Virus record (IMG/VR): IMGVR_UViG_3300047560_000283
Coordinates: 1 to 46,336 of that record
From: a virus
Length of the DNA: 46,336 bases
Direction: 5' to 3' (one strand)
Part shown: positions 1-7,363 of the stretch, in pieces
Layout of the letters: each line of letters opens with the position of its first letter
Position numbering within the stretch: position 1 is the stretch's first letter
Made by a program: the position numbers and the translations under genes
Notes under the pieces: model-generated
Told to the model about the DNA's origin: nothing
Databases searched by the model: none
What the model saw: the letters and a program-made list of their open reading frames with translations, nothing else

Positions 1-341
1 ATTAAGGGTGTAGAAAATCCACTAGAACTGTGAATCATCCTATCACTAATATGTTCGCCCGGTAAGTCTTCAATGTTCCAGCAATAATAACATTCCTGAG
101 GACGCTCACCTTCTAGCATCTTCTTACGCTGTTCTTTCTTCCACTTAGTATTATGCAATGCACTAGGATCAGCAGCAATTTCATCCAGTCCGATGTGATG
201 TGGACGAGGATGATAACAACTATGATTATCGCCTGTGTGAAGATATAGAGTTTGATGCAACCATTTCATTGTGCAGTAACTAGGACTTACTGCATTTAAT
301 CTATCTCTTACATTTTTAATAAACTGTACTCTATGATCCAT
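1..341 (-). CDS. Radical SAM protein, paralogue of the next gene (partial, N-terminus only)
   Basis: About 113 N-terminal codons are visible and the gene continues past the window start. The translation runs closely parallel to the N-terminal part of the adjacent radical SAM protein. Shared elements are an SP(S/T)YC-like start, the HSCYHPR motif, an ALHNTKxKKEQRK stretch, a MLEGxRPxEC segment and a CxxCW pair followed by an IED motif. In radical SAM proteins of the twitch/SPASM-like type these N-terminal cysteines probably bind an auxiliary iron-sulphur cluster. The catalytic CxxxCxxC core lies outside the window, so enzyme class is inferred only from the paralogue. The ATG at 341 overlaps the end of the upstream gene by 11 bases; an in-frame ATG at 353 is possible but has no better ribosome binding site. 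It is the last gene of the minus-strand modification cassette seen here. Confidence 0.8.
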   Translation of the reverse strand, partial: MDHRVQFIKNVRDRLNAVSPSYCTMKWLHQTLYLHTGDNHSCYHPRPHHIGLDEIAADPSALHNTKWKKEQRKKMLEGERPQECYYCWNIEDLPGEHISDRMIHSSSGFSTPL

Positions 342-1749
342 TCTTGCTCTCATTATATAAATTTTCTAATTCAGGAAACGTATTTAAAAAATCTGTTCCT
401 CTTCTTTTGTCGTGTTCTTGCCAGTATAAGTAAAAATCTTTCACGGCAGATGCTCTATCAAAAGGTGTCGATTTAATCCAATCAATTAATCGTTGAACTT
501 TACTAATTTCAAAATCTTTAAATCCTTTAAATCTAGTCTCCGGCGTTTCGTGATGCTTGGTCATAAACTTAACAGCATCTTCTAAAACATAAATCATCTC
601 CGGAGCAATTCTAGGATCCATCCACGCAGGACTAGTTAACTGCGGAACATCAAACCATACTAACTGCCTATCTGTATTATGTGTTTGTCTCAACAATAAA
701 ATATTCTCAAGATATTCTATAAAGCGAGAATAACTCAAAACGTTAAAGGTAATAATAAAAGTAAGACTATGTTTATCAGCTGTAGATAGATATTCAGTGA
801 CATTCTTATACATTACATCAAACTCTAAACCGGGGCGAATATATTCCGCTTGTTTGCCCCAACTATCTAAACTGCAAAACAACATAAAATGGTCAATAGC
901 ATTTGCGTCTGTTATTTCTTTAAGGCTTGTTAAAAATTTATTCCATTGATCACCAGGTGGACAACAATTACTAGTAATGCTTAAATGTAAATCCTCTTTG
1001 GGGTTTTCTTTTACGTAGTCAAATACCCTAAAGGTATTTTTATCCATTAAGGGTTCTCCGCCGGTCATACGGAAAGTTTCTAATGCACGATACACAGTCG
1101 GAAACCATTCCCAGAATGCTGTTAGGTAAGGATTGTCTGGACTATTGTTTGGCATTACGTTTGCATTCTGCATCCAAGCAATTGCATTATGTTCCTTTGT
1201 GTTTAATTTAAACGGACCATTACGTTCAATGTCTTGCTGCCAAGCTGTACTAAGATGCGGGCTACAATAGGTGCATTTAAAATTACAGGCTTGATTAAAG
1301 TTTACTTCGAGATATCTAGGACGAGCATTGCCTGTATATCCTAACCTCTTAGCTTCATTTATCAACCAAGGATTGTAAACATCTTTACTGCGATATGCCC
1401 TGTCGCTAAGATTGTTGCCGCTATCTTCAATTTCCCAACAGAAGCTACATTCTGCTGGACGCTTCCCTTCCAACATAAGTTTTCTTTGTTCTTTTTTATA
1501 TTTGGTATTGTGCAGAGCACTTACATCGATGACAACTTCTTCCATCGGAATATGATGGCTTCGTGGATGGTAACAACTATGTGTTTGTCCTGTTGGTATA
1601 TGTATACTAACATTGAACCATTTTGCCAAGCAAAAACTAGGGCTTACTTCGTTAAGTTCTTTTAAGACTCGTTCGGCGCTGTCAAGATAAACAGATTGAA
1701 TCTTTCCGTCAACTATTTTAATCTGGTCGCCTTTGTTATCATTCATCAT
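331..1749 (-). CDS. Radical SAM enzyme with N-terminal twitch/SPASM-like cysteines
   Basis: A predicted S-adenosylmethionine radical enzyme of about 472 residues. The [4Fe-4S]-binding motif CNFKCTYC (CxxxCxxC) lies near residues 155-162 and a GGEP motif, typical of SAM binding in this superfamily, near 228. The N-terminal 120 residues carry HSCYHPR and CSFCWEIED, the pattern of proteins annotated as twitch-domain radical SAM enzymes, which would hold a second cluster. The open frame extends to a TTG at 1779, but ATGs at 1749/1746 overlap the preceding gene far less and are preferred. The substrate is unknown. Its position behind glycosyltransferases and tail fibres suggests modification of a glycan or protein, which is inference. 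It is followed by a second, overlapping paralogue. Confidence 0.85.
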   Translation of the reverse strand: MMNDNKGDQIKIVDGKIQSVYLDSAERVLKELNEVSPSFCLAKWFNVSIHIPTGQTHSCYHPRSHHIPMEEVVIDVSALHNTKYKKEQRKLMLEGKRPAECSFCWEIEDSGNNLSDRAYRSKDVYNPWLINEAKRLGYTGNARPRYLEVNFNQACNFKCTYCSPHLSTAWQQDIERNGPFKLNTKEHNAIAWMQNANVMPNNSPDNPYLTAFWEWFPTVYRALETFRMTGGEPLMDKNTFRVFDYVKENPKEDLHLSITSNCCPPGDQWNKFLTSLKEITDANAIDHFMLFCSLDSWGKQAEYIRPGLEFDVMYKNVTEYLSTADKHSLTFIITFNVLSYSRFIEYLENILLLRQTHNTDRQLVWFDVPQLTSPAWMDPRIAPEMIYVLEDAVKFMTKHHETPETRFKGFKDFEISKVQRLIDWIKSTPFDRASAVKDFYLYWQEHDKRRGTDFLNTFPELENLYNESKNGS

Positions 1750-2866
1750 TCTTGGGCTTGTATCTATCTTTTTGAGCAACGTATGCCTCTAGCATCGGAA
1801 GCCAAGCATCGTATTCTTGCTTTAGCCAGTCAAAGTCGTTAATTTTTGAAAGTTCAGAATTGTTACCTACAAAACTATTTCCATACCTGTATCCAGCAAG
1901 TGCGCCACCGATCGCGTACAATCCAAATGGTTTATCCTTACCTACTGCACACCAAACTCTTAATCTGGCTTCTGTTTCCTGATCGTAATTTCTGTCAATA
2001 GATTTACTAGACAATTTTACACATTCTCTAAATGCACTACGCCAGGTGCTAAATTCATCTACGTTAAAAGCAGTTATGTTACTAACTTTCTTCATTATCT
2101 GAAACTTGTCACTAATGGATGTTGTCATGTCTGGCTTTGTTAGATCCATGTTAATTGTCATTTCTTTAGGCAGCAACTTAACACCACCGTACCCGTACTT
2201 TAAATGATTTATTGGATTTTTACTGGTCCACACGTGAACAGTTTCTGTTAAAGTAATTCTACGTTGCCTGTCATAGAACGGTATCTGTTCGAACTCGAAG
2301 TTAAAATCGGGAACTATTTCTGCATCTGCATCAACTACCCAGAACATATCTGTTTCTGATAATTCAGCCGCCTTTATGTGAGCCTGATGTATCCCTTTGA
2401 CACCGTGAACACGTTTTGCTCTCGGAAATCTCTCAAGTAACTTTTGATAGTTATTATCAGCAAATAATTCAGCATAAGAAATAAAGAATATATCGTAAGG
2501 CCTAGGATTAGAAGCAACAACTTCGATTTCTTTTTTTCCTGCTATAAAAAATCTATTTTTAAATTCTTTATCGGATACCGTTACTTTCTTAGGAAACAAC
2601 GAAATGCCATCATAATACTCTCCGTTTTTAAAAACGTGTATGTATTCTTCGTCCCAGGCTGGGATACGATAATCAAATAGAAAATCTTCGGACACTTCTA
2701 GGTCATCCCAGACTACCCAAAAAAACTTTGTAAATGATTTAGATTTAATGTCGTTAAATGACTTTACATTTTCTAATTTTCGAGCAGAAGGAAATCTCTT
2801 AGAAAACAGTTTCCAATGATTTTCATTAACTAGTTTTTCACTAATATAAAATATATCGTATATCAT
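1739..2866 (-). CDS. Glycosyltransferase-like protein with a degenerate duplicated N-terminal domain
   Basis: A 375-aa protein made of two related segments. Residues from about 122 onward match the neighbouring 292-aa protein: DIFFISYAE, RAKRVHGVKG, a VVDADAEI acidic DxD-like motif near residue 178, a YGYGGVKLLPK segment, then FSTWRSAFREC and LRVWCAVG. The first 110 residues repeat the beginning of this fold (YDIFYISEK, FPSARKLENVK, FWVVWDDLEV near 52, GISLFPKK), but the DxD is changed to WDDLE and the C-terminal half is missing. GT-A enzymes use DxD to hold the metal and nucleotide-sugar, so only the second domain looks catalytic. The start overlaps the stop of the upstream gene by 4 bases, implying translational coupling. 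The donor and acceptor cannot be told from the sequence. Confidence 0.65.
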   Translation of the reverse strand: MIYDIFYISEKLVNENHWKLFSKRFPSARKLENVKSFNDIKSKSFTKFFWVVWDDLEVSEDFLFDYRIPAWDEEYIHVFKNGEYYDGISLFPKKVTVSDKEFKNRFFIAGKKEIEVVASNPRPYDIFFISYAELFADNNYQKLLERFPRAKRVHGVKGIHQAHIKAAELSETDMFWVVDADAEIVPDFNFEFEQIPFYDRQRRITLTETVHVWTSKNPINHLKYGYGGVKLLPKEMTINMDLTKPDMTTSISDKFQIMKKVSNITAFNVDEFSTWRSAFRECVKLSSKSIDRNYDQETEARLRVWCAVGKDKPFGLYAIGGALAGYRYGNSFVGNNSELSKINDFDWLKQEYDAWLPMLEAYVAQKDRYKPKNDE

Positions 2867-3741
2867 TTTAAGTAGGTGTTGGTAAGTTTGACTGTTTCGT
2901 CGTAGAGATCTAAAATATATCTACTTTGCTTTTCGTCAAAATGCGGCCAATTCAATCCTAACTGCTGATTTAACTTTGTTCCGTAATCTTGTACATCTTC
3001 TTGTACAAATGTGTGGTTTACTTTCTCTTCATATATATTGCGCAATACTTCAAAATCTCTAACGTCAACATAATTCCAATCTGTGCAATTTGTCATATAG
3101 GTTCCCATTCTGGCACCTAACATTGCATAGATTCCATTTTCCTCGTGCATACCAATAGTGGACCACATACGTAATCGATGTAGATTGTGCCACCAGATGC
3201 GTTCTTTAATTTCTTGTGGAGGAACTTTTACTCCGTCAAGTAAAGTCATCTTAACACCTTCACGGAATCCTGCACGCCAGGCTTGGAATGGACTGCCGGT
3301 AATTACAGTATCACTATAACATTCTTTAAACTGAACATATCCATCTTCCCAACAGAAATCTACCTGAGCACGGTCGGAATCACTAGCTTCGTGGCTTTTC
3401 ATATTGCGTATAAAATCTTTCTTCCAGATTTTTAATCCGCCGTTACCATACATCAATCCGTTAAGTTTGTTTCTTCCTATCCAACTATACACTTGTACTT
3501 TAGGATCGTCTGTGTTAACTTCTACATTAAAGAAATTAGGGTTGACAATATTATCTGCATCAACGGTAATAAGCCATTCTGTATCTGACAAATCAGCCGC
3601 AGCTTTATGGGCAGCATCGCTGCCTTTAACTCCGTGTACACGCTTTGCCCAGGGTACCTTATTACACAAATCCGCATAATGCAAATCTGCATTAGGCTCG
3701 TCGTAACTTAAAAATATTACATCAAACTCTACTGTTTTCAT
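2863..3741 (-). CDS. Putative GT-A glycosyltransferase
   Basis: A 292-aa protein starting with a Rossmann-like strand (FDVIFLSYDEP) and a WAKRVHGVKGSDAAHKAA segment. A TVDADNIV motif near residue 60 has the form of a GT-A DxD metal/nucleotide-sugar site. Conserved blocks shared with the 375-aa neighbour follow: LMYGNGGLKIW, FQAWRAGFREGVKM and LRMWSTIG. Four-base ATGA overlaps on both sides place it in one translationally coupled minus-strand operon. No signal peptide or membrane segment is seen, so a cytoplasmic role in decorating a phage or host surface component is likely but unproven. Family assignment rests on the DxD context and the fold pattern, not on a search. Confidence 0.65.
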   Translation of the reverse strand: MKTVEFDVIFLSYDEPNADLHYADLCNKVPWAKRVHGVKGSDAAHKAAADLSDTEWLITVDADNIVNPNFFNVEVNTDDPKVQVYSWIGRNKLNGLMYGNGGLKIWKKDFIRNMKSHEASDSDRAQVDFCWEDGYVQFKECYSDTVITGSPFQAWRAGFREGVKMTLLDGVKVPPQEIKERIWWHNLHRLRMWSTIGMHEENGIYAMLGARMGTYMTNCTDWNYVDVRDFEVLRNIYEEKVNHTFVQEDVQDYGTKLNQQLGLNWPHFDEKQSRYILDLYDETVKLTNTYLK

Positions 3742-4355
3742 TTGTATTCTATTACGTAATTTTTAAACAAGCGGCGTGTATATACGCTAAACTTAGGGTA
3801 GTCAATATTGTCAATTATTTTAAAATTTTCAATTAAGTCATTTATCTTAACAGAAAACAGTTTAAACATACAGTTTGGATCATTATATTCAGTAATTACA
3901 AAGTCCATGTCTGTATCACCGTCCCAGACAACATTTCTTTTTTTAACCTTAAACGCTAACTCTTTTGTTCCATTAAATTCTTCAGATAGTTCAATCTTTA
4001 ATGTTTTATCAACAGAATTATATGTTAAGTAAATGTCGGGATTTTTGGAATCAGCATATTGTATTGAAGTTATTCTATGTAAGATATCATCAATTTTGTT
4101 TAAATTCTTAACCTCGGCAATCTCTAAGGTATTCGAATTAATGTCAACTAGGCAATTATGTATATGGAGTTCTGCAGATAAAATAGATTCTGCAACTTCA
4201 GCATCTATAGATATTTTATTCTTCTCTTGTTCAAAGGCATTCTTAGGTCCTACACTTTTTACTACACCAGTTATAGGATCAAACACGGCAACATATTCAA
4301 CAACCACAGGGGTATAATTTTTTACCCATTCGTCAAAGTCGATTACTTCTTCCAT
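3738..4355 (-). CDS. Hypothetical protein of the modification cassette
   Basis: A 205-aa protein that I do not recognise. It begins MEEVIDFDEWVKNY and is rich in acidic and beta-branched residues. The middle looks like alternating beta strands (VAVFDPITGVVKSVG, IYLTYNSVDKTLKIEL, ELAFKVKKRNVVWDG). There is no signal peptide, transmembrane segment or recognisable catalytic motif. It lies between two pairs of glycosyltransferase-like genes, overlaps its upstream neighbour by 13 bases and its downstream neighbour by 4, and has a GGAAG ribosome binding site inside the upstream gene. It is therefore almost certainly co-expressed with the transferases. It could be a beta-sandwich structural or binding protein. 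Confidence 0.6.
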   Translation of the reverse strand: MEEVIDFDEWVKNYTPVVVEYVAVFDPITGVVKSVGPKNAFEQEKNKISIDAEVAESILSAELHIHNCLVDINSNTLEIAEVKNLNKIDDILHRITSIQYADSKNPDIYLTYNSVDKTLKIELSEEFNGTKELAFKVKKRNVVWDGDTDMDFVITEYNDPNCMFKLFSVKINDLIENFKIIDNIDYPKFSVYTRRLFKNYVIEYK

Positions 4356-5182
4356 GCTAGTTCTTCCAAAATATTAATTATTTCGTCGTCAATCTTATCT
4401 TTCTCGACATAATGCACAATATCGTGTTGTTGATAATTTCCAATTTTTAATTGACCTGTTTTATTCAGATAAAATCCAATGTGGTCGCTCCAGGAGTCAG
4501 CTGGCCAGGGCCAATTCTGAATCATAGGTTTCATGTGTACTACCCTAGGGAAATCTAAATCGTGTGCTATTTCATCTGTAATATCGAGAATCTTAGCAGC
4601 TAATCCGAATGCTTCGTCTGTTCCCACGACCTTAGGGTTGTGTTCACTCATGTAAAGATTTTTAAACTCTATGGGATTCTTAATAATGTATCTGCCTAGT
4701 GAAAAGAACTCGTTAGCTATATCTGTATTCTTTTTAAAAAACGTAAACATAGAATATAGATCAGGAATATTATTCTTTGTAAATGCTTTCCTATAATAGT
4801 TGCCAGTGACCTTTTCGCCTCGATAGGTATAGGCATTGTTAGCAACAAACAGATCTTTATGTTCAATTAGATAATCAATCCAGTGGCTGTAATCTCTTAA
4901 AAATAACATGTCTGCGTCTATGCAAACTGTGTTACTAAACGGAGATAGCTTATCCATCCAACTGCGACCGTCCCAATGTTGTTCCTGATTCCACTCTATT
5001 ACAAAATCAAACACCCAGGGGCTGTTTAGTCGTTTTACAGAAAAAGGATCATCAGTAACTAATGCTACCTGATCGTATCCTGGTTTCTGTGTATTTTTAA
5101 TGCTTAGGGCCGCAGCGTATGCACATTTCAAATAATCAACACTATCATTTTTAGAAACAACAATCAAATATCCGAATTTCAT
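4343..5182 (-). CDS. Putative GT-A glycosyltransferase (GT8-like)
   Basis: A 279-aa protein with an N-terminal nucleotide-binding strand (MKFGYLIVVSKND), an ALVTDD segment, KLSPFSNTVCIDADMLFLRD with the DxD motif DADM near residues 89-92, and a late VVHMKPM motif near 216. This recalls the C-terminal metal-binding histidine (HxxGxxKPW) of GT8 enzymes. The length fits a single-domain GT-A transferase. It shares the overall plan with the adjacent 286-aa protein, so the two probably arose by duplication. The start overlaps the preceding stop by 4 bases. The reaction expected is transfer of a sugar from a nucleotide-sugar; the acceptor is not deducible. Confidence 0.65.
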   Translation of the reverse strand: MKFGYLIVVSKNDSVDYLKCAYAAALSIKNTQKPGYDQVALVTDDPFSVKRLNSPWVFDFVIEWNQEQHWDGRSWMDKLSPFSNTVCIDADMLFLRDYSHWIDYLIEHKDLFVANNAYTYRGEKVTGNYYRKAFTKNNIPDLYSMFTFFKKNTDIANEFFSLGRYIIKNPIEFKNLYMSEHNPKVVGTDEAFGLAAKILDITDEIAHDLDFPRVVHMKPMIQNWPWPADSWSDHIGFYLNKTGQLKIGNYQQHDIVHYVEKDKIDDEIINILEELAWKK

Positions 5183-6039
5183 ATCATCTCCAATAGTGCG
5201 TCTTTGTTTCGAATTATACTTTGCTTATTCATTATGTGGACATCAACGCCTGTTGTTGTTGCAGCTAAAAACTTTTCACTACCTAATGGACTATTAACTA
5301 AAAAGGTTAACTTATTGTTATCTACATTAACCATTACGTCTTTATCAAATATAGAAAATACAGGCGGCAATGTATAATGGAGTTCTGTTTCGAACCCATT
5401 CATAATATGTTTAGCAATACTAAAAGCAATGTCATTTCTAAACTGCTTGGGATTGAATCTGAATAAATCTGCATAATATTTGTAGTTGTCTTTAATAAAA
5501 TCTACTAATTTAAAAAAGAATTTACTTTCTTGACTTCTATCAAACATTACAGTTGTTGCCCAAAACATATGAATGCCAGTATCACTAACTCTGTTATCTA
5601 ATACGCCGGCACGCTCGCCTGTGATGTCATTTAAAGAACTTCCTAACATTATCGGTGTATCTATTTCCCAATATTCGTTTAATGAATTAGAAAAAATAAG
5701 ATAATCAGAATCTATCAATAAAGTTTTATCGTACGGGCTTAGATCCCAAACACTGTGTCTGTTTGAATTTTCAAAAGGAATAACCTGACTAGTCGAACCG
5801 TCGTGTAACTTTCGTGTGTTATTAGAAGAAGGTTTTTCAACCTCGATAATTTTATCAAAAATAGCTTCTGCCTTGGCATACATTTCTGATTCTTTTAACC
5901 AGGCTGTTGTTTGCTTATCAGTGACCAAAGTTACAGGCACACCTAAGTTTTTCTTAGCTAGGCCTCCCGAGATAATCGCCATTAGTCCATAATCAACACT
6001 AGTGTTGTTATGAGCAAACATTAAGATTCCGTTGTTCAT
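5179..6039 (-). CDS. Putative GT-A glycosyltransferase, paralogue of the next gene
   Basis: A 286-aa protein with GILMFAHNN at the N-terminus, a VTLVTDKQT segment, DLSPYDKTLLIDSDYLIF with a DSD version of the DxD motif near residue 109, and a late VDVHIMNKQS segment. The last segment sits where the 279-aa neighbour has its HMKP motif. This order of motifs matches GT8-like GT-A enzymes and parallels the neighbour, although sequence identity is low by eye. Its ATG overlaps the stop of the 116-aa gene by 4 bases, and its own stop overlaps the next start by 4. Both genes probably act in one glycan-building pathway. Confidence 0.6.
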   Translation of the reverse strand: MNNGILMFAHNNTSVDYGLMAIISGGLAKKNLGVPVTLVTDKQTTAWLKESEMYAKAEAIFDKIIEVEKPSSNNTRKLHDGSTSQVIPFENSNRHSVWDLSPYDKTLLIDSDYLIFSNSLNEYWEIDTPIMLGSSLNDITGERAGVLDNRVSDTGIHMFWATTVMFDRSQESKFFFKLVDFIKDNYKYYADLFRFNPKQFRNDIAFSIAKHIMNGFETELHYTLPPVFSIFDKDVMVNVDNNKLTFLVNSPLGSEKFLAATTTGVDVHIMNKQSIIRNKDALLEMI

Positions 6040-6386
6040 AGATCTAATAATTTCTCAACACTTCTGCTAGATTTAATCAACTCATACGCTTCAAGATATT
6101 CGTAAGTCGCAGTGAAATACCTATCTAATATTTCATCCCTAAAATCATTTAGATTCGGAATTAATATTGGATTATCGTTGATATCAATTAATGGAACATT
6201 TTCAACACGACCCTGATCAATTAGCATTTGGACAAATGTAATTAAGGAGCGATCAATCTTAAATAATCCGCCGTTACACCCGTAGGTAAGTTTGGCGTTG
6301 ATTTTCTCTTTAAGAGTTTTGCGTTGGATGGATAGAGTTTGCCTGTAGTTTGAAAAATCTAAGGCTTGTTTTAGACGTTCGTCCAT
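6036..6386 (-). CDS. Small conserved-looking phage protein, first gene of the cassette
   Basis: A 116-aa mostly helical protein (MDERLKQALDFSNYRQTLSIQ start, TYGCNGGLFKID in the middle, a C-terminal DRYFTATYEYLEAYELIK helix). No catalytic motif is apparent and the function is not recognised. A strong AGGAG ribosome binding site lies 8 bases before the ATG. That site is the right arm of a perfect 11-bp inverted repeat, and a late-promoter-like sequence lies in the loop. The gene therefore seems to be the entry point of the glycosyltransferase/radical SAM operon, to which it is coupled by a 4-base overlap. Its expression may set that of the whole cassette. Confidence 0.6.
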   Translation of the reverse strand: MDERLKQALDFSNYRQTLSIQRKTLKEKINAKLTYGCNGGLFKIDRSLITFVQMLIDQGRVENVPLIDINDNPILIPNLNDFRDEILDRYFTATYEYLEAYELIKSSRSVEKLLDL

Positions 6387-6390
6387 GAGA

Positions 6391-6435
6391 TCTCCTATAA
6401 AATACGCACATTATTTAGTGGTACTTTATAGGAGA
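6391..6435 (-). promoter_or_regulatory. RBS-hiding hairpin with a late-promoter-like loop
   Basis: Positions 6391-6401 and 6425-6435 form a perfect 11-bp inverted repeat. On the minus strand the right arm holds the AGGAG ribosome binding site of the 116-aa gene. The 23-base loop contains ACTAAATAA (6411-6419), a near match to the T4 late element. Initiation there would start near 6406 and leave out the left arm. The pairing is seen directly; the switch is inferred. Confidence 0.55.
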
Positions 6436-6442
6436 AGAAAAA

Positions 6443-7354
6443 TTAACTACCTGTAATAGAAGAAACTAGTGTAGATGCAGGTCCAACAATAGCAAAACTT
6501 CCGGAAGTTCCAGTTGGTTGTAAAACTCCGTATGCTCTAACTGCATCAATTGTTAGTGAAAGAGTTCCGTCAACTTCGTCACCGGGTGCTGGGCTCGGTT
6601 CTGGGCCTGGATCATAATACCCGTCAGTCCAGGTAATCCTAAAAGTAACTACATTAGCTGTGCCGGAAGAATTATCTGCTACGTTACATAACGCTTCTAA
6701 CTTAAAATTATTAGCTGCGTACGGTGAACTAGACGACAAACTATAAAATTGTTGATATGCACTAGTTAACGAAAAGAAATTAATAGCAGGAGCGCCGCCA
6801 CCAAATGTCTGGGTTCCAACGCTAGCTAATAAGTTACTCCAATCTGTATTTTGTGCTACAGATGAGCCGCCTGTTCTCGAACTTGTAAATCTAATCTTAC
6901 CGCCCGAATTAAAAAAGAATCTTGCTTGCTCAGCAGTGTTAAATGTAACAGTAGCAGTAGCAGTTCTAGATTGATACCAAGCGCCAGTTGCAGTTGCTGA
7001 TCCTAATGCATCTGTGACGAATTGTCCTGTGCCTAAGTCAAACCTATTTGTTGTTGCTGTGTCTGCCAATGTAGAATATTGTGTATTAGGATTACTAGCA
7101 CCGTATCTAATAACATCACCGGCTGCAACTTGAACAATACTAGGGGTTGATCCAGTTTGGTGTATTAGTGCGTTATAAATGTCATATCTTAACGCATCCC
7201 ATTGTGCTTTAGTTATAGTGTTTCCGGCTGCAACAGCAGAACTAAACGTAGATTGTCCATATCCACTATTACCAGAGCCAGTAGACATAACATTAATAAT
7301 CTTGTTACGGATTGTGTTATAGTCTGTACTCGAAATGATGTCACCAATTGCCAT
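6443..7354 (-). CDS. Virion structural protein (fibre-associated)
   Basis: A 303-aa protein rich in Ser, Thr, Gly and Ala with no membrane segment. The N-terminus (GDIISSTDYNTIRNKI, then GYGQSTFSSAV and ITKAQWDALRYDI) has the form of a small helical module that I associate with structural proteins of marine T4-like phages; this is recall, not a search result. The rest is predicted beta-rich (TATATVTFNTAEQARFFFNSGG, NVVTFRITWTDGYY), with a short proline linker (PGPEPSPAPGDE) before the C-terminal domain. It follows four tail-fibre genes and has a doubled AGGA ribosome binding site between the preceding stop and its ATG. It is probably a fibre tip, fibre-associated or decoration protein. Confidence 0.65.
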   Translation of the reverse strand: MAIGDIISSTDYNTIRNKIINVMSTGSGNSGYGQSTFSSAVAAGNTITKAQWDALRYDIYNALIHQTGSTPSIVQVAAGDVIRYGASNPNTQYSTLADTATTNRFDLGTGQFVTDALGSATATGAWYQSRTATATVTFNTAEQARFFFNSGGKIRFTSSRTGGSSVAQNTDWSNLLASVGTQTFGGGAPAINFFSLTSAYQQFYSLSSSSPYAANNFKLEALCNVADNSSGTANVVTFRITWTDGYYDPGPEPSPAPGDEVDGTLSLTIDAVRAYGVLQPTGTSGSFAIVGPASTLVSSITGS

Positions 7355-7363
7355 GTCCTATCC

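Noticed and set aside
1750-1779. TTG start of the radical SAM gene at 1779
   Set aside because: It would overlap the preceding gene by 41 bases; the ATG pair at 1749/1746 fits the overlap style of the operon.
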